Positions 13,185 to 26,130 are shown, counted from the stretch's first letter. The stretch is DNA of 64,000 bases from Stomorhina lunata (GCA_933228675.1 OW121741.1:77967387-78031386), one strand, 5' to 3'. Program-made: numbers and translations. The notes: generated by a model from the sequence alone, not told the origin.

Positions 13185-14509
13185 CTACAAGAGCTAGTAA
13201 GACTAAATTAGGCACAAGAATGTCTTATGTCAATGCTAGCCAGTGTACAGAATTTTGTCACAATCGGTCACCATTTGACCATAGCTCCCATATAAAAAAC
13301 TTATGGAAACACAAAAATACATAAAAAAAAGGATTTTTTATGTCCGTCTGTTCTTTAGATAAAAGCACGATAGCGCCTTAACGAAAAGAGCTAGAGGGAC
13401 AAAATTTTACAAAAATATTTTGGATGTCTTGAAAAAGATGTGTGTTGAAAAGGAACAAAATCAGTTCAAATTTAGTAAGAGCTCCCATATAACCCCGCCC
13501 TGGGAAACACATTAATGCTGATAAATTGAATACAATTGTAATAGCTATGACGATTAAATTTAAAATAGGGAAGTTTTATGCAATTTTTGATCAGTTTATC
13601 AAATTTTATAGGAATCAGTCCATATTTGACTTTAGCTTTCATATAAAAAACACTAACGGAAACCAAAAATTTTAGCAAAGGATTGTTAAAAGCTATTTAA
13701 TTAGAAAATATGACAGCTATGGCTATGGCAAGAATAAGCTCTATATATATACCAGCCAGTGTGTAAAATTTTGTTACAATCGGTCAACATTTGCCTATAA
13801 TTCTTATATATATAATAACATCCCCTTTTTTGTATCTACAATCAAAAAGATTTGGAGGTACATTCATTATATTAAGATTGCACCTATGAAATTAGATAGG
13901 CATCAATCAATGTTCAGCCTAGACTTAATATATGATGAATGCATTGGGAACTCCTAACAAAATATATGGACCTGCCGTATTACTACTATCGTGTTTAGCC
14001 TAAATACATATTATTATAACAACTTATTAATGTAAAACTATACCCGGTTATGAGACTAAATATATTTTTAAATGTTGAACTATAAAGCTACGGCAACCGA
14101 ATTTAGTCCAAAGGTTTTACCAACAATACCAATTAGCTTAGCGATTTTTTCAGTTTTGGTCCAGATTTTGAATTAGCTGCACCCTGTTTCTGAATTTAAC
14201 ATAACTTGATGGTGGGTATATAAGATTCGGCACAGCCGAATATCTCTTACTTGTTTTTATTTCGATTTAAGTGCAATTTAAAGTTGTATTTTACAATTGG
14301 TTTGTTTTACAATTAATGAGCAGCTGTTTAACTAAATGACAATTCTCGTGAATCGGACATAGAAACAAATAAAATGAGTCAAGAAACAAATAATTAGTAA
14401 TATTTTTTTTTCAGAAATTTAAACCTGTCAGAATTTGATGAATTCAATAACTTTTATAGGATTGACCGAATAAGTATTAAGTAAGACAACTTTTCGATAT
14501 TTTAAAAAT

Positions 14510-16700
14510 TTTCAATATAAAAATATTTTATAAAATCTTTTACAGAAAAATTGTTATAATAAATATTTTTCTGTGGAAAATTTTTTTTTAACGAAAAATT
14601 TTCTTTAGAAAAATTTTTTGAATGAAAAATTTTAATAGAAATTTTTTTTTTAACAAAAAATTTTCTATAGAAAAATTTTTGTAACGAAAAATTTTCTATA
14701 GAAAAATTTTTTTAACGAAAAATTTTCTATAGAAAATTTTTTTTAGCGAAAAATTTTCTATGAAAAATTTTTTATATAAAAATTTTTTTAACGAAAAATT
14801 TTCTATATGAACATTTTTTTAACGATAAATTTTCTATAGGAAAATCTTTTTAACGAAAAATTTTGTATAGGAAAATTTTTTTAACGAAAAATTTTCTATA
14901 GAAAAATTTTTTTAACGAAAAATTTTTCTGTAGAAAAATTGTTTGTAAGGAAAAATTTTTTATAAAAAATTTTGCTAACGAAAAATTTATTTAACGAAAA
15001 ATTTTCTATAGAAAAATTTTTTTAACGAAAAATTTTCTAGAAACATTTTTTTAACGAAAAATTTTCTATAGAAAAAAATTTTTGTAACAAAAATTTTCTA
15101 TGGAAAAATTTGTATATCGAAAAATTTTCTATTGAAATTTTTTATAACCAAAAATTTTTTGTAACGAAAAATAGAAACATTTTTTATAACGAAATATTTT
15201 CTATAGAAAAAGTTTTCTAACTATAAAAAAATGTTTATATCTACAAAAAATTTTTTATATCTACAAAAAATTTGTTATATCTACAAAAAATTTTTTATAA
15301 CAAAAAAATTTCTATAACTTCTTTAATGAAAAAATTTCTATAGAAAATTGTTTATAACGAAAAAATTTCTATGGACAAATGAAAAATTTTTATTATAAAT
15401 ATTTTTCTGTGGAAAAATTTTCTATAGAAAAATTTTTTTAACGAAAAATTTTCTATAGAAAAATTTTTTAACGAAAAATTTTCTATAGAAAAATTTTTTA
15501 ACGAAAAATTTTCTATAGAAAAATTTTTTGAACGAAAAATTTTTTAACGAAAAATTTTCTATAGAAAAATTTTTTAACGAAAAATTTTCTATAGAAAAAT
15601 TGTTTGTAAGGAAAGATTTTCTATAAAAAATATTGCTAACGAAAAATTTTTTTAACGAAAGATTTTCTATAGAAAAATTTTTTTAATGAAAGATTTTCTA
15701 TAGAAAATTTTTTTTTAACGAAAAATTTTCTATATAAATGTTTTTTTAACGAAAAATTTTCTAATGAAAATTTTTTATAACCAAAAATTTTTTGTAATGA
15801 AAAATAGAAAAATTATATTATAATAAAAAATTTTCTATACAAATTTTTTATAGAAAAAGTTTTCTTACTATAAAAAATTTTGTATATCTACAAAAAATTA
15901 TGTATAACAAAAAAATTTCTACAACTTCTATAACGAACAAATTTCTATAGAAAATTGTTTATAACAAAAAATTTCTATGGACAAATTTTATAACGAAAAA
16001 TTTTGTATAGAAACATTTTTATAACGAAACATTTTCTATAGAAAAATTGTTATAACGAAAATTGTTTATATAAATATTTGTATAACGAAACATTTTCTAT
16101 AAAAATTTTTTAACGAAAATTGTTTATATAAATATTTGTATAACGAAAAATTTTCTATAAAAATTTTTTAACGAAAATGTTCTATAAAAATTTTTATAAT
16201 GAAAAATTTTCTAAAGAAAATTTTTATAACGAAAAATTTTCTAAAGAAAATTTTTGTAACGAAAAATTTTCAATAAAAAAATTTTGACAACGAAAAATTT
16301 TCTATAAAAAAATTTTCGTATCATAAAAATTTTCTATAAAAAAATTTTTATATCGAAAAATTTTCTTGAAATTTCTTTTAACGAAAAATGTTGTCTAGAA
16401 AAGTTTACCGAAAAATTTTTTATAGAAAATTTTCTAAAAAAAAAATTTTTAACGAAATATTTTCTGTAGAAAATTTTAACGAAATATTTTCTGTAGAAAA
16501 TTTTTTTATAAAAATTTTTTTATAAAAAAATTTTGTTATAAAATTTTTTTTATAAAAAATTTTTCTATAAAAAATTTTTAGTTTTAAAAATTTTACTATT
16601 GAAAATTTTTCTAGAGAAAATGTTTCGTTACAAAAATTGTTCCTAAAAAGATTTTCCTTATAACAAAAAATTTTCAATAGAAAAATTTTTCTAACAAAAT
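14510..16700. repeat. ~30-bp AT-rich satellite array
   Basis: About 2.2 kb of a degenerate ~30-bp unit, consensus like AACGAAAAATTTTCTATAGA plus AAAATTTTTT. Each unit contains two nested palindromes (GAAAAATTTTC and TTTTCTATAGAAAA), so single strands could fold at many places. Homogeneity is best around 15420-15600 and decays towards both ends, where ATATCTACAAAAAATT variants occur. Open frames on either strand are periodic artefacts. Confidence 0.93.
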
Positions 16701-16720
16701 AGATAATTTTTCGTTAAAAG

Positions 16721-17590
16721 GGAAGGAAAAAGGAAACCCAATTTATCTTTTTTGCAATTAATTTTTTTTTATATATAGAAATTTTCCATTCAAATTCAAT
16801 TTTTGGGATTCGTTTATAAATTTGCGCTACTTTTTATCTTTGAGATCTAAAGAGAATATATGGGACTATATAACTGCATTTCAGAAAGTTACAAAATCGG
16901 CTTGACTTTTTTGTTATATGTTCGAAAACACAAAAATTTTCTTAAAAATTAGACAAATTTCATTCAATGCTGCATATGAGGGGAATGTTGACTTGAATTT
17001 TGGTTTAAAATCATCGTAGAATACCATTCACTACGAATATATAATAAAACATTAAGTTTCGTTAAGAAACTTTTTTGTAAAAATTAAAAAAATGATGCCA
17101 TATTTTTGAGAAAAAAATGCACTTTTTTCGATCAGCGAAAAATATTTGACTTTGGAAATTTCTCATTATTAAATAGTTCAAGATATTTTAAAGCAGTTTT
17201 CATTGTTTTATTTTCTGAACTATTGGCTGTATGGGAGTATTTTTTTAAGAAATTATGGGTTTAATATCGAATGCACAATGGATTAAAAACTAAAAAAAGT
17301 CGAAGAGAAAAATTATTTTTTTTTATTTTTGAAATGAAATAACTTAAAACCTATAATAGTAATTATAGAAAAGTTAACATGTTTTTCTTCGTTTCTCCAA
17401 GTTAATTCCAAAATGTAAAAAATAAACCATATTGGACAATAATTGATAGAGCTACACGGTTCAAAAGCTTTTTAACTTCTCATTGGGCATCAAATCCAAA
17501 ATTTAGAAACCTTGGGTCCTCCTTAACAATTCTCTAATACATTTTGATGCAATCAGACTTATAGTTTAGAAGATACAGATTTATTATCAC
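16721..17590. other. No gene recognised
   Basis: AT-rich sequence with no coding frame of note, no terminal repeats and no similarity I could see to other parts of the window. Confidence 0.6.
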
Positions 17591-18402
17591 TTTTTATACC
17601 CTTCACCACCATAGGTGGAAAGGGTATTATAAGTTTGTGCTGATGTTTGTAACGCATAGAAATATTTGTCTTAGACCCATCTTTTAGTATACCAATAGGC
17701 TTAGAATCACTTTCTGAGTCGATTTAGCGATGTCCGTCCGTCTGGCTGGCTGGACGGCTGGCTGGCTGGACCCCCATGTAAACCTTGTAATCAAACTACA
17801 GGTCGCAATTCTAAAGATAATTTGACGAAATTTGGCACAGATATTTTTTTTGATAATGGGACCATGGCTATTGAAATTGGTCAAAATCGGTCCATTATTT
17901 ATGGTACCTCCCATAGGTCCCACTTCCCGGAATTGCTATATTGGCCACGAATTTCAATATTTTTTCATGAAATTTAAAACAGATACTTCTTATGTAAACT
18001 TAAATCCCTGTACCAAATTTCGTTGAAATCGGTCCACATTTGACCATAGCTCCCATACAAACTCTTCTTCAAAAACGCACTAAATGAGACAAAAAATCAC
18101 TAAAACGCTCGTAAATCTAAAGATAATGAAAATTTTGAGTTTATTTTTTGCATACATAATTTTTGTAACTACTGTAATCAATTTGCCAAATTTCGAGATA
18201 ATCGGTTCACATTTGACCCTAGCTCTCATATAAGTCCAAATGACGGAAACAGGTTGAATATATACGTTTTGAGAAAATGTTTGTATGATGACAAAATTTA
18301 GCAAATATTTGTCTTTATACAGGCAAAATAACACCTTTGACCTTAGTGGTGAAGGGTATCGTATGGTCGCCTTGACCGACTATAGCGCTTTCTTACTTGT
18401 TT
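17591..18402 (+). mobile_element. Family A DINE-1-like element, complete copy A2
   Basis: Close relative of A1: same TTTTTATACCCTTCACCACC start, same subterminal inverted repeat and CCGACTATAGCGCTTTCTTA then CTTGT end. The CCGTCCGTCTGG motif is expanded by GGCTGGCTGGAC units. It is followed by a T/G-rich run and then a transposase relic. The small open frames inside it recur in other family A copies only because the repeat is conserved. Confidence 0.78.
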
Positions 18403-18424
18403 TTTTTTTTTTTTGGTTTCAAAC

Positions 18425-18640
18425 CACTGTGCGGTGGCTTAATGTACAATAGGTATAATTCACAAGACTCTTAATAGTCGCCTCAGAAAGTCGGCAAAAC
18501 TGACCACAAAATCGGACAAGAACACAATGCCTTTTCTGAAACGACCATGAACTTTTTGATAATAAAATTAACCTCCAAGCGTTGTTCATCTGTAAGTCGA
18601 TTAATGGTAAAATTTTCAACCAAAGTGAACATCTTGGATA
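18425..18640 (-). pseudogene. Relic of Tc1/mariner DD41D-type transposase N-terminus
   Basis: On the minus strand INRLTDEQRLEV is followed, after a frame change, by KSSWSFQKRHCVLVRFCGQ and then LSEATIKSLVN. This mirrors the N-terminal helix-turn-helix region of the transposase at 58150-58896 (NRLTKEQRLQI..., YGRNNRPSEQLI). Only about 70 residues remain and no catalytic motif is present. Confidence 0.55.
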
Positions 18641-18659
18641 GCAATTTATTACACGAAAC

Positions 18660-19734
18660 ATATCAGCTACCAAAAATAATGTTGCTAAAATTATCCGATA
18701 TTTTAATATGAAAAGCGTGGGTTAAGGTAACCCCTATTGTAATGTTAAGTTTGTTATATTTTCATATTATCAATTCAAAAACGTCTAAAAATTCAGATAG
18801 CCACATAAATATTTATGTATGTATGTGTCAATATCTGGGCCAAAAATGTATCCAGAAAAGATGAAAGATATTTAAGTAACCAAAAATCCACTACAATGTT
18901 TCAATCACTCTTTATTTCATATCGACCAAATTACGTGATTTAACCCACTGCAAATATTAAAATTTTAACAAAAAAACATAATTTACTTTAAAGCCATAAT
19001 AACGAAATAAAACAAAACTAAATTAAATAAAATAAAATGAATATTATGTGGTTATACCACTCACACAATCATTTGACCATATGAGGAGGCAGTTAATGGC
19101 AACAAGACGTAATAAAACAAAAAAAACTCGTAATAAAAACTGAAATGAGTGAAAAAATGTATGATCACCTAATTGGGAATTAAACTAAGCACCCAACAGA
19201 CGAAGCAACCAGACAATAACTCTAACACTTATTCGTATAGAAAAAACCACACAAAGTCTTTAACATTAGAAAATATTAAAACTAAAAGTCGTTTTAAAAT
19301 CAGAGTCTTAATGAAAATTAATATGACTGTAAGCGTAGATTATGATGGCAATAAACGATCCATGAAACTAGAAAACAGAAAACACTTTTAATTTCTGTGA
19401 GAAAACTTTAGTCTAATTAGGAAAAGTATTTTTTTATGCTAAATAAATGTTTGCATTAAGGTGGTACTTACTTAATGTATGAATCGTTGTTTTACTTAAA
19501 TAATGGTATAACTCAAAATACCCCGAAGGAAATAAGACAAAAATTTGATCTCTCTTTTATCTATAATTCGGCTTTCGAAGTAAATAAATGTTTTTCGTTT
19601 CAGCAGGTTGTTTCACTTCCATACATTGATTTGCCGTATGGTCTTTTCGATAAGCCCCATACAAAAAAAGATAATATCGCTTTTTCTCTTATTCGAAATC
19701 AACTAATGAAGACGTCCTGCAAGCAAATCGGTAG
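18660..19734. other. No gene recognised
   Basis: AT-rich sequence. Open frames of 72 and 101 codons (19173-19391 and 19475-19780) have no recognisable motifs; the second runs into a family A copy, which argues against it being a gene. Confidence 0.6.
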
Positions 19735-20402
19735 TCTTATATATATATTTGAGCTGTTTTCGTCATTTAGACTTATATGAGGGCTAGGGTCAAATCTGGA
19801 GCAATTATCTTGAAATTTAGCAAATTGATTACAGTTTTTACAAAAATGATGTATATAAAATATAAACTTAAAATTGTCATTATCTTCAGAGTTACGAGCG
19901 TTTTAGTGATATTTGTCTCATTTAGTGCGTTTTAGAAGAGTTTGTATGGAAGCTATGGTCAAATGTGGAGCGATTTTAACGAAATTTAGTGCAGTGATTT
20001 TGATTTACATAAGAAGTATTTGTTTTTAATTTTATGAGAAAAATATTGATATTTGTGGCCAAAATATCAATTCCGGGATGTGAGACCTATGGGAGGTACT
20101 ATAAATAATGGACCGATTTTGACGAATTTCAATAGCCATGTCCCCACTAACAAAAAAATTATCTATGCCAAATTTCATCAAATTATCTTTAGAATTGCGA
20201 CCTGTACTTTGATTATATGGTTTACATGGTGGTCCAGCTGGCCGACCAGCCAGACGGACGGACTGACACCGCTAAATCGACTCAGAAAGTGATTCTAAGT
20301 CTATTTGTATACTAAAAGGTGGGTCTAATTCAAATATTTCTATGCGTTACATACATCAGCACAAACTTATAATACCCTTTCTACCTTTGGTGGTGAAGGG
20401 AA
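19735..20402 (-). mobile_element. Family A copy A3, 3' truncated, degenerate
   Basis: Reverse-oriented. It enters at GTCATTTAGACTTATATGAG and runs to the family start (ACTTATAATACCC, then TGGTGGTGAAGGG at 20402). The stem-loop end is missing. It contains the inverted CAGCTGGCCGACCAGCCAGA run. Confidence 0.75.
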
Positions 20403-20915
20403 AAAAGCGAAACTTTTGATAAAAATTTACCTAATTTCTTAGAATACAAGCCAAGGTAGATTATAATGAAGGTAATTCCACTTCAGGTTACTAAATTTAA
20501 TTTCACTTTCGGACAATTTTAAGGGTTCTGACATTTCAATAAAACTAAAGCTACCATATTATGTTAAGTTTTCCCTTTTTTTCTGTCGGTGCGCCTACAA
20601 TATGAGTTATGTGTAAAAACTTAAATACATTTTATCCCATGTGTATCTTCTTATCTAACAGTTTAACATTATTTTACTAGTTCTTAGAGAAATAATGTAG
20701 GATAGTATATAATGACTATACATATTAAATACAATTTTGATTAACTATATTGATGTTATAGGTACTAAGAAAAAAAACATATAGCCGATATTGAAGTCGC
20801 AGGGACCATTTGAAGTTTCATAAATTCATTTTAAAATTTTGAAAATATAAATATAATTTTATACATAAAAAAAAATGTTTTCTCTCACAATTGCAAATCA
20901 ACTCCCAGCGTAGAA
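20403..20915. other. No gene recognised
   Basis: AT-rich spacer between a family A end and the Rpn1 pseudogene. No open frame or repeat structure seen. Confidence 0.6.
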
Positions 20916-21596
20916 ATTATGGATTTAAGTGCATCGTCATTGTTTGTAATTGGTGTAGGTTCTTGCAATGCAGAAATTACTGAATTTTTGCTGCAAACTA
21001 TTATGTGCCATGGGAGTAGATATTGATGCTCAGATGGCTTACCGTTCGTTTGGCAATCTTTGCACTATTGCGAGCCCAGTATAAGACGATCTGTACCATT
21101 GCCTGACTTAATATTTTAGATACCTTGAGTAAGTTTTTTCACGACAGTGATGCTGAGTAGGTCACAATGCCATCTTCGCAATGGGTCTCGTTGGTGCTGG
21201 CTCTAATAATGATCGTTTGGCTGTTATTTTGCGCCAATTGGCCTAATATCATTCACCTCTTATGGTTCGTATCGCTCAGTTTTAAACTCATGTGGTCAAG
21301 AGTACACTTACTTTAAGCCCTATCACAGTGATCGTCAATTGATAAATCCCATGACTGTGTCTGCCTTTATGGTCACTTAGGTATCTTTGTTAGATGTTAA
21401 AAACCTCATTTTGGGTAGCAGTCATTATCGGTACTGCTTGGTGCCTGACATGCAGGCCCGTATGCTACTTTCGATGAAACTTATAATCAATTGCGTTGGT
21501 ATGGCCATTGATGTTGTGGAACTTTTAACTACGGAAGAACGTGCCGAATTGACACAGAAGAATATATAACACTAGCACCAATTATGGAACTTTGTA
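20916..21596 (+). pseudogene. Rpn1: Rpn1 (26S proteasome regulatory subunit, PSMD2) pseudogene
   Basis: Rpn1 is a scaffold of the proteasome base that binds ubiquitin-like shuttle factors. Conserved C-terminal blocks appear in the right order although frames shift: VGSCNAEITEFLLQTIM (about 20956), IDAQMAYRSFGNL (about 21023), IFAMGLVGAGSNNDRLA (about 21165-21220), LTLSPYHSDRQL (about 21311), LLDVKNLILGSSHY (about 21385), MQARML then TFDE, ERAELT, and finally LAPIMEL. About 100 residues are missing between the first two blocks, where the acidic insert normally lies. There are several stops and frameshifts and no visible introns. It is a 5'-truncated dead copy, probably a processed retrocopy, although no poly(A) or target duplication was found. 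Family membership is firm; origin is inference. Confidence 0.88.
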
Positions 21597-22038
21597 ATGT
21601 AAAAGTGATCAAATTAAATATCGCTTAATTTATAATTTTATTGTAAACTAAATTATACATTGTGTTTAATCACTTATAATATAACTTATAAGATTTAATT
21701 CATTAAAATAATCTGTAATTGGCTCTTTAATTATATTACCAAATAACAAAAATCCCGAGATCATTCACGTCAAAAATTGCCGATAATAAAATAATTAAAA
21801 ATTTTTAATAAAAATTCTTAAATGAAGATATTTTCAAGGTAAATGTAATTAACAATTTTGTTTCTTGCAATAATAATTTGCTGTTATATCAAAGATATCC
21901 AGAGGACGATATCATAGACCTATTACTATTTGCAGACTTTCGCAACAAAACGTAATAATTCCACTTTTTGAAAAAAATTTAGCTTTTGTTTATGTATAAT
22001 TTATATTGTCACATTACACATTTTTTTTTAATCCAAAA
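21597..22038. other. No gene recognised
   Basis: AT-rich spacer after the Rpn1 pseudogene. No clear poly(A) tract marks the end of a retrocopy. Confidence 0.55.
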
Positions 22039-23862
22039 AAAAAACAAGTAAGAGTGTTATATTCGGCTGTGCCGAATCTTATATACCCACCATCAAGTTG
22101 TGTTAAATTTAGAAACATATCTCATATATCTACGAGGGTGCAGAAAATTCAAAACGTGGACCAAATTGGAAAAAAGTTGTTACGCTAGTTGGTATTGTTA
22201 GTAAAATATTTGGAATTACTTCGGTTGCAGTAGCTTTATAGTTCAACATTCAAAAGTATGTAAGTGGTTTCCCTAGTATTAATTTACTTTGAACAAAATT
22301 CACTATCGTAACCGGGTATGGTTTTACATTAATAAGTTGTTAAATACTTTTCCTTTAGGTTAATATTTAGTTAGGATAAAGTAGTTGATAGTAATACGAG
22401 TGGTCCATATATTTTGTTAGGAGGTCCTAGTGCATCTACCATATACAAATCATAATATGCTGCTTGTACCTCAGAATCTTTTTGATTGTAGATATAAAAA
22501 AGGGGATGTAATATATATATAAGAATTATAGCCAAATGTTGACCGATTGCAACAAAATTTCGCACACTGGCTGGTATTTATATAAAGCTTATTTTTGCAA
22601 AATTTAGTGCTAATAGCTGTCATAGTTTCTAATTTAATAGCTTTTAACTGGTCCTTGCTAAATATTTTTTGGTTTCCGGGAGTGTTTTTTATATGAAAGC
22701 TATAGTCAAATATGGACCGATTCCTATAAAATTTAATATACTGACTAATAGTTGCATAAAAGTTCTCTATTCTTAATTTAGTCGTCATAGCTATTACAAT
22801 TGTACTCAATTTATCAGCATTCATGTGTTTCCCGGGGCGGGGTTATATGGGAGCTCTAACTAAATGTGAACCGATTTCGCCCATTTTCAGTACACAACTT
22901 TTGTTACATATCAGAAATACTTTTGTAAAATTTTGTCGCTCTAGCTTTTGTAGTTAAGGAGCTGTCGCGATTTTATCTGACGGACAGACGGACATAAATC
23001 TCCTTTTCTTTTTGATTTTTGTGTTTCTGTAAGTTTTTTATATGGGAGCTATGGTCAAACGGTGACCGATTGTAACAAAATTTTGCACACCGGCTGGCAT
23101 TCACATAAGACTTCCTTTTGTAAAATTTTGTTGCTGTAGCCCTTTCAGTAAAGGCGCTATCGCGCTTTTATCTAGCGGACAGACGGACATAAACCCCCTT
23201 TTCTTTTTGTATTTTTGTGTTTCCGTAAGTTTTTTATATGGGAGCTATGGTCAAATGGTGACCGATTGTGACAAAATTTTGCACACTGGCTGGTATTTAC
23301 ATAAGACTTATTTGTGCTAAATTTGGTGACCAAAGCTATTACATTTTAGCATTTATTGGCATTTAAGTGAATTTCAGGTGGAATTTAGGCTGTTTCCGTA
23401 TGTTTTTTATATGGGAGCTATGGTTAAATGTGAACCGATTTCAATGAAATTTTATATGCTGCCTAGTGCTTATGTAAAACTTCTAGATACCAAATTTTGT
23501 CATCTTAGCTGTTATAATTTGTCATTTATTAGCAAATAAGCGACTGGCGTAGACGAGGTTATACGGGAGCTATGGTCAAATGTTAACCGATTTTGCCCAA
23601 TTTCAATACCAAAATTTTCTCATAAATGAAGAATGTTTTTGCTAAGTTTCAGTGAGCTAGCTCCTTTCGTTTAGGCGTTATCGTGATTTCAACAGACAGA
23701 CAGACAGACAGACGGACAGACAGACGGACATCGCTCAATCGTCTTAGAATTTCATAAGGATTCAGAATATATATCGTTTTTGATTTTTGAGCCAATATTA
23801 AGGAAATTACAAACGGAATAACAATCTCAATATACCCCCCATTCTTTTTGATGGTGGGTATA
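22039..23862 (-). mobile_element. Family B element, copy B2
   Basis: Reverse-oriented complete-looking copy. It begins at AAACAAGTAAGAGTG, then ATTCGGCTGTGCCGAAT stem-loop and TATACCCACCATC, and ends at ATTCTTTTTGATGGTGGGTA near 23860. Four TGGGAGCTATGG-type units are spaced about 160-195 bp between 23040 and 23580. The last ~1.37 kb is repeated immediately downstream as B3. Confidence 0.8.
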
Positions 23863-25262
23863 AAAAAGGGGATGTAATATATATATAAGAATTATAGCCA
23901 AATGTTGACCGATTGCAACAAAATTTCGCACACTGGCTGGTATTTATATAAAGCTTATTTTTGCAAAATTTAGTGGTAATAGCTGTCATAGTTTCTAATT
24001 TAATAGCTTTTAACTGGTCCTTGCTAAATATTTTTTGGTTTCCGGGAGTGTTTTTTATATGAAAGCTATAGTCAAATATGGACCGATTCCTATAAAATTT
24101 AATATACTGACTAATAGTTGCATAAAAGTTCTCTATTCTAAATTTAGTCGTCATAGCTATTACAATTGTACTCAATTTATCAGCATTCATGTGTTTCCCG
24201 GGGCGGGGTTATATGGGAGCTCTAACTAAATGTGAACCGATTTCGCCCATTTTCAGTACACAACTTTTGTTACATATCAGAAATACTTTTGTAAAATTTT
24301 GTCGCTCTAGCTTTTGTAGTTAAGGAGCTGTCGCGATTTTATCTGACGGACAGACGGACATAAATCTCCTTTTCTTTTTGATTTTTGTGTTTCTGTAAGT
24401 TTTTTATATGGGAGCTATGGTCAAACGGTGACCGATTGTAACAAAATTTTGCACACCGGCTGGCATTCACATAAGACTTCCTTTTGTAAAATTTTGTTGC
24501 TGTAGCCCTTTCAGTAAAGGCGCTATCGCGCTTTTATCTAGCGGACAGACGGACATAAACCCCCTTTTCTTTTTGTATTTTTGTGTTTCCGTAAGTTTTT
24601 TATATGGGAGCTATGGTCAAATGGTGACCGATTGTGACAAAATTTTGCACACTGGCTGGTATTTACATAAGACTTATTTGTGCTAAATTTGGTGACCAAA
24701 GCTATTACATTTTAGCATTTATTGGCATTTAAGTGAATTTCAGGTGGAATTTAGGCTGTTTCCGTATGTTTTCTATATGGGAGCTATGGTTAAATGTGAA
24801 CCGATTTCAATGAAATTTTATATGCTGCCTAGTGCTTATGTAAAACTTCTAGATACCAAATTTTGTCATCTTAGCTGTTATAATTTGTCATTTATTAGCA
24901 AATAAGCGACTGGCGTAGACGAGGTTATACGGGAGCTATGGTCAAATGTTAACCGATTTTGCCCAATTTCAATACCAAAATTTTCTCATAAATGAAGAAT
25001 GTTTTTGCTAAGTTTCAGTGAGCTAGCTCCTTTCGTTTAGGCGTTATCGTGATTTCAACAGACAGACAGACATACAGACAGACAGACGGACAGACAGACG
25101 GACAGACAGACGGACAGACAGACGGACATCGCTCAATCGTCTTAGAATTTCATAAGGATTCAGAATATATATCGTTTTTGATTTTTGAGCCAATATTAAG
25201 GAAATTACAAACGGAATGACAATCTCAATATACCCCCCATTCTTTTTGATGGTGGGTATAAA
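23863..25262 (-). repeat. Near-identical tandem duplicate of B2 (B3)
   Basis: From AAGGGGATGTAATATATATA onward the sequence repeats 22501-23862 at a constant offset of 1366 bp with only a handful of substitutions. The copy is about 32 bp longer at the end because a GACAGACGGACA microsatellite (25059-25129) has expanded. It lacks the stem-loop end, so it is a duplication within the element and not a second insertion. Confidence 0.9.
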
Positions 25263-26130
25263 AAGGAAAAACTTTTTTATAATGTGGTAACGTTATATTT
25301 GATATGACGTAGAAATACAAACTTCAAAAACCCTTATTAAAATTTAATGAAAGCAAGTGAAATTACCTTCAATATATATGCCTTGATACAAGCCATTTTT
25401 AAGCTCGATCCCTTGACTTTCAAAAAATTTAAAATCTCTGCAAATGTAAGCGTTGGAGGTACTAAAGTTCTATGACCTACCCAAAAACAGTTTTTTTTTG
25501 CTAAAATCTCAAAATTTTGAACGTGTTTCGAAATCTTTGAAAATGATTTTGTATCTCTTTAACAAGGCCTATAACCGCAACTAGGTCGCTTTCCAAGTTT
25601 TTACAAAAGTTGCTCATTTGTGACACCTTTTCAACATTGGTGTTAAAGTAGTAGTCGAGATCTGATGCTGTTATTTTAAAGACCTGCTAGAGCAGCACGG
25701 GTTTGGAATTTGACTTATATGCTAGAGAATCGGTAAGAAAACTATCATACGTCATTAGCGTAATAGATGTCATCTAGTCTTTCGTAAAGACCCCGAGAGA
25801 TACCATGTTACTCGGACATCGAATGACTCACGGACTCCTACCTAAACTGTAATAAGTTAGCTATGGTTCGACAGCGGTGCAGAATATGATCTATGACTTT
25901 GTTGGCAATTGTATATATAGTGTATATACGAATAGTGGACTGGTGAAAGGAAAAATGCTTTATATTATTCAACACTGTAATTGTGTCATTTCTTTTTTAA
26001 GAATAGTGTTTGTTTTACAGGCAATTTTAATTATTTAACATCGAAGGCGTGTTATTGCCGTAGGCTTACCGCCGGTGGAAGATACTGATGTAATTAATTA
26101 TTTTAATAGAAATTAATAATGACAGAATAG
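25263..26130. other. No gene recognised
   Basis: Mixed-composition spacer. The stretch 25640-25900 is less AT-rich than its surroundings and might be old coding debris, but no frame or motif supports this. Confidence 0.5.

Larger units (their letters stand above)
11459..14259 (+). mobile_element. Family B DINE-1-like element, copy B1, interrupted by a LINE
   Basis: Starts ACACCCACCATCAAAAAGAATGGGGG and ends GATGGTGGGTATA (inverted start), then an ATTCGGC-ACA-GCCGAAT stem-loop and CTCTTACTTGTTTTT. The interior consists of diverged units of ~180 bp with TGGGAGCTATGGTCAAA-like cores (here seen as the complement) and TGTCCGTCTGTC runs. No coding potential of its own. The LINE at 12143-13184 interrupts it with a clean target duplication. 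Confidence 0.75.

Noticed and set aside
16420..16677. 85-codon lysine/phenylalanine-rich frame
   Set aside because: Periodic artefact of the 30-bp AAATTTTC satellite.
17684..17923. Recurring small protein beginning MGPMGGTINN (also at 7471 and, as internal sequence, 20053)
   Set aside because: It occurs only because family A copies are similar; copies differ by frameshifts and the frame overlaps the element's CCGTCC motif run.
22471..24190. Two similar 117- and 127-codon frames starting MNADKLSTIVIAMTTK
   Set aside because: Antisense reading of the tandemly duplicated family B sequence. No such frame is kept in other family B copies.
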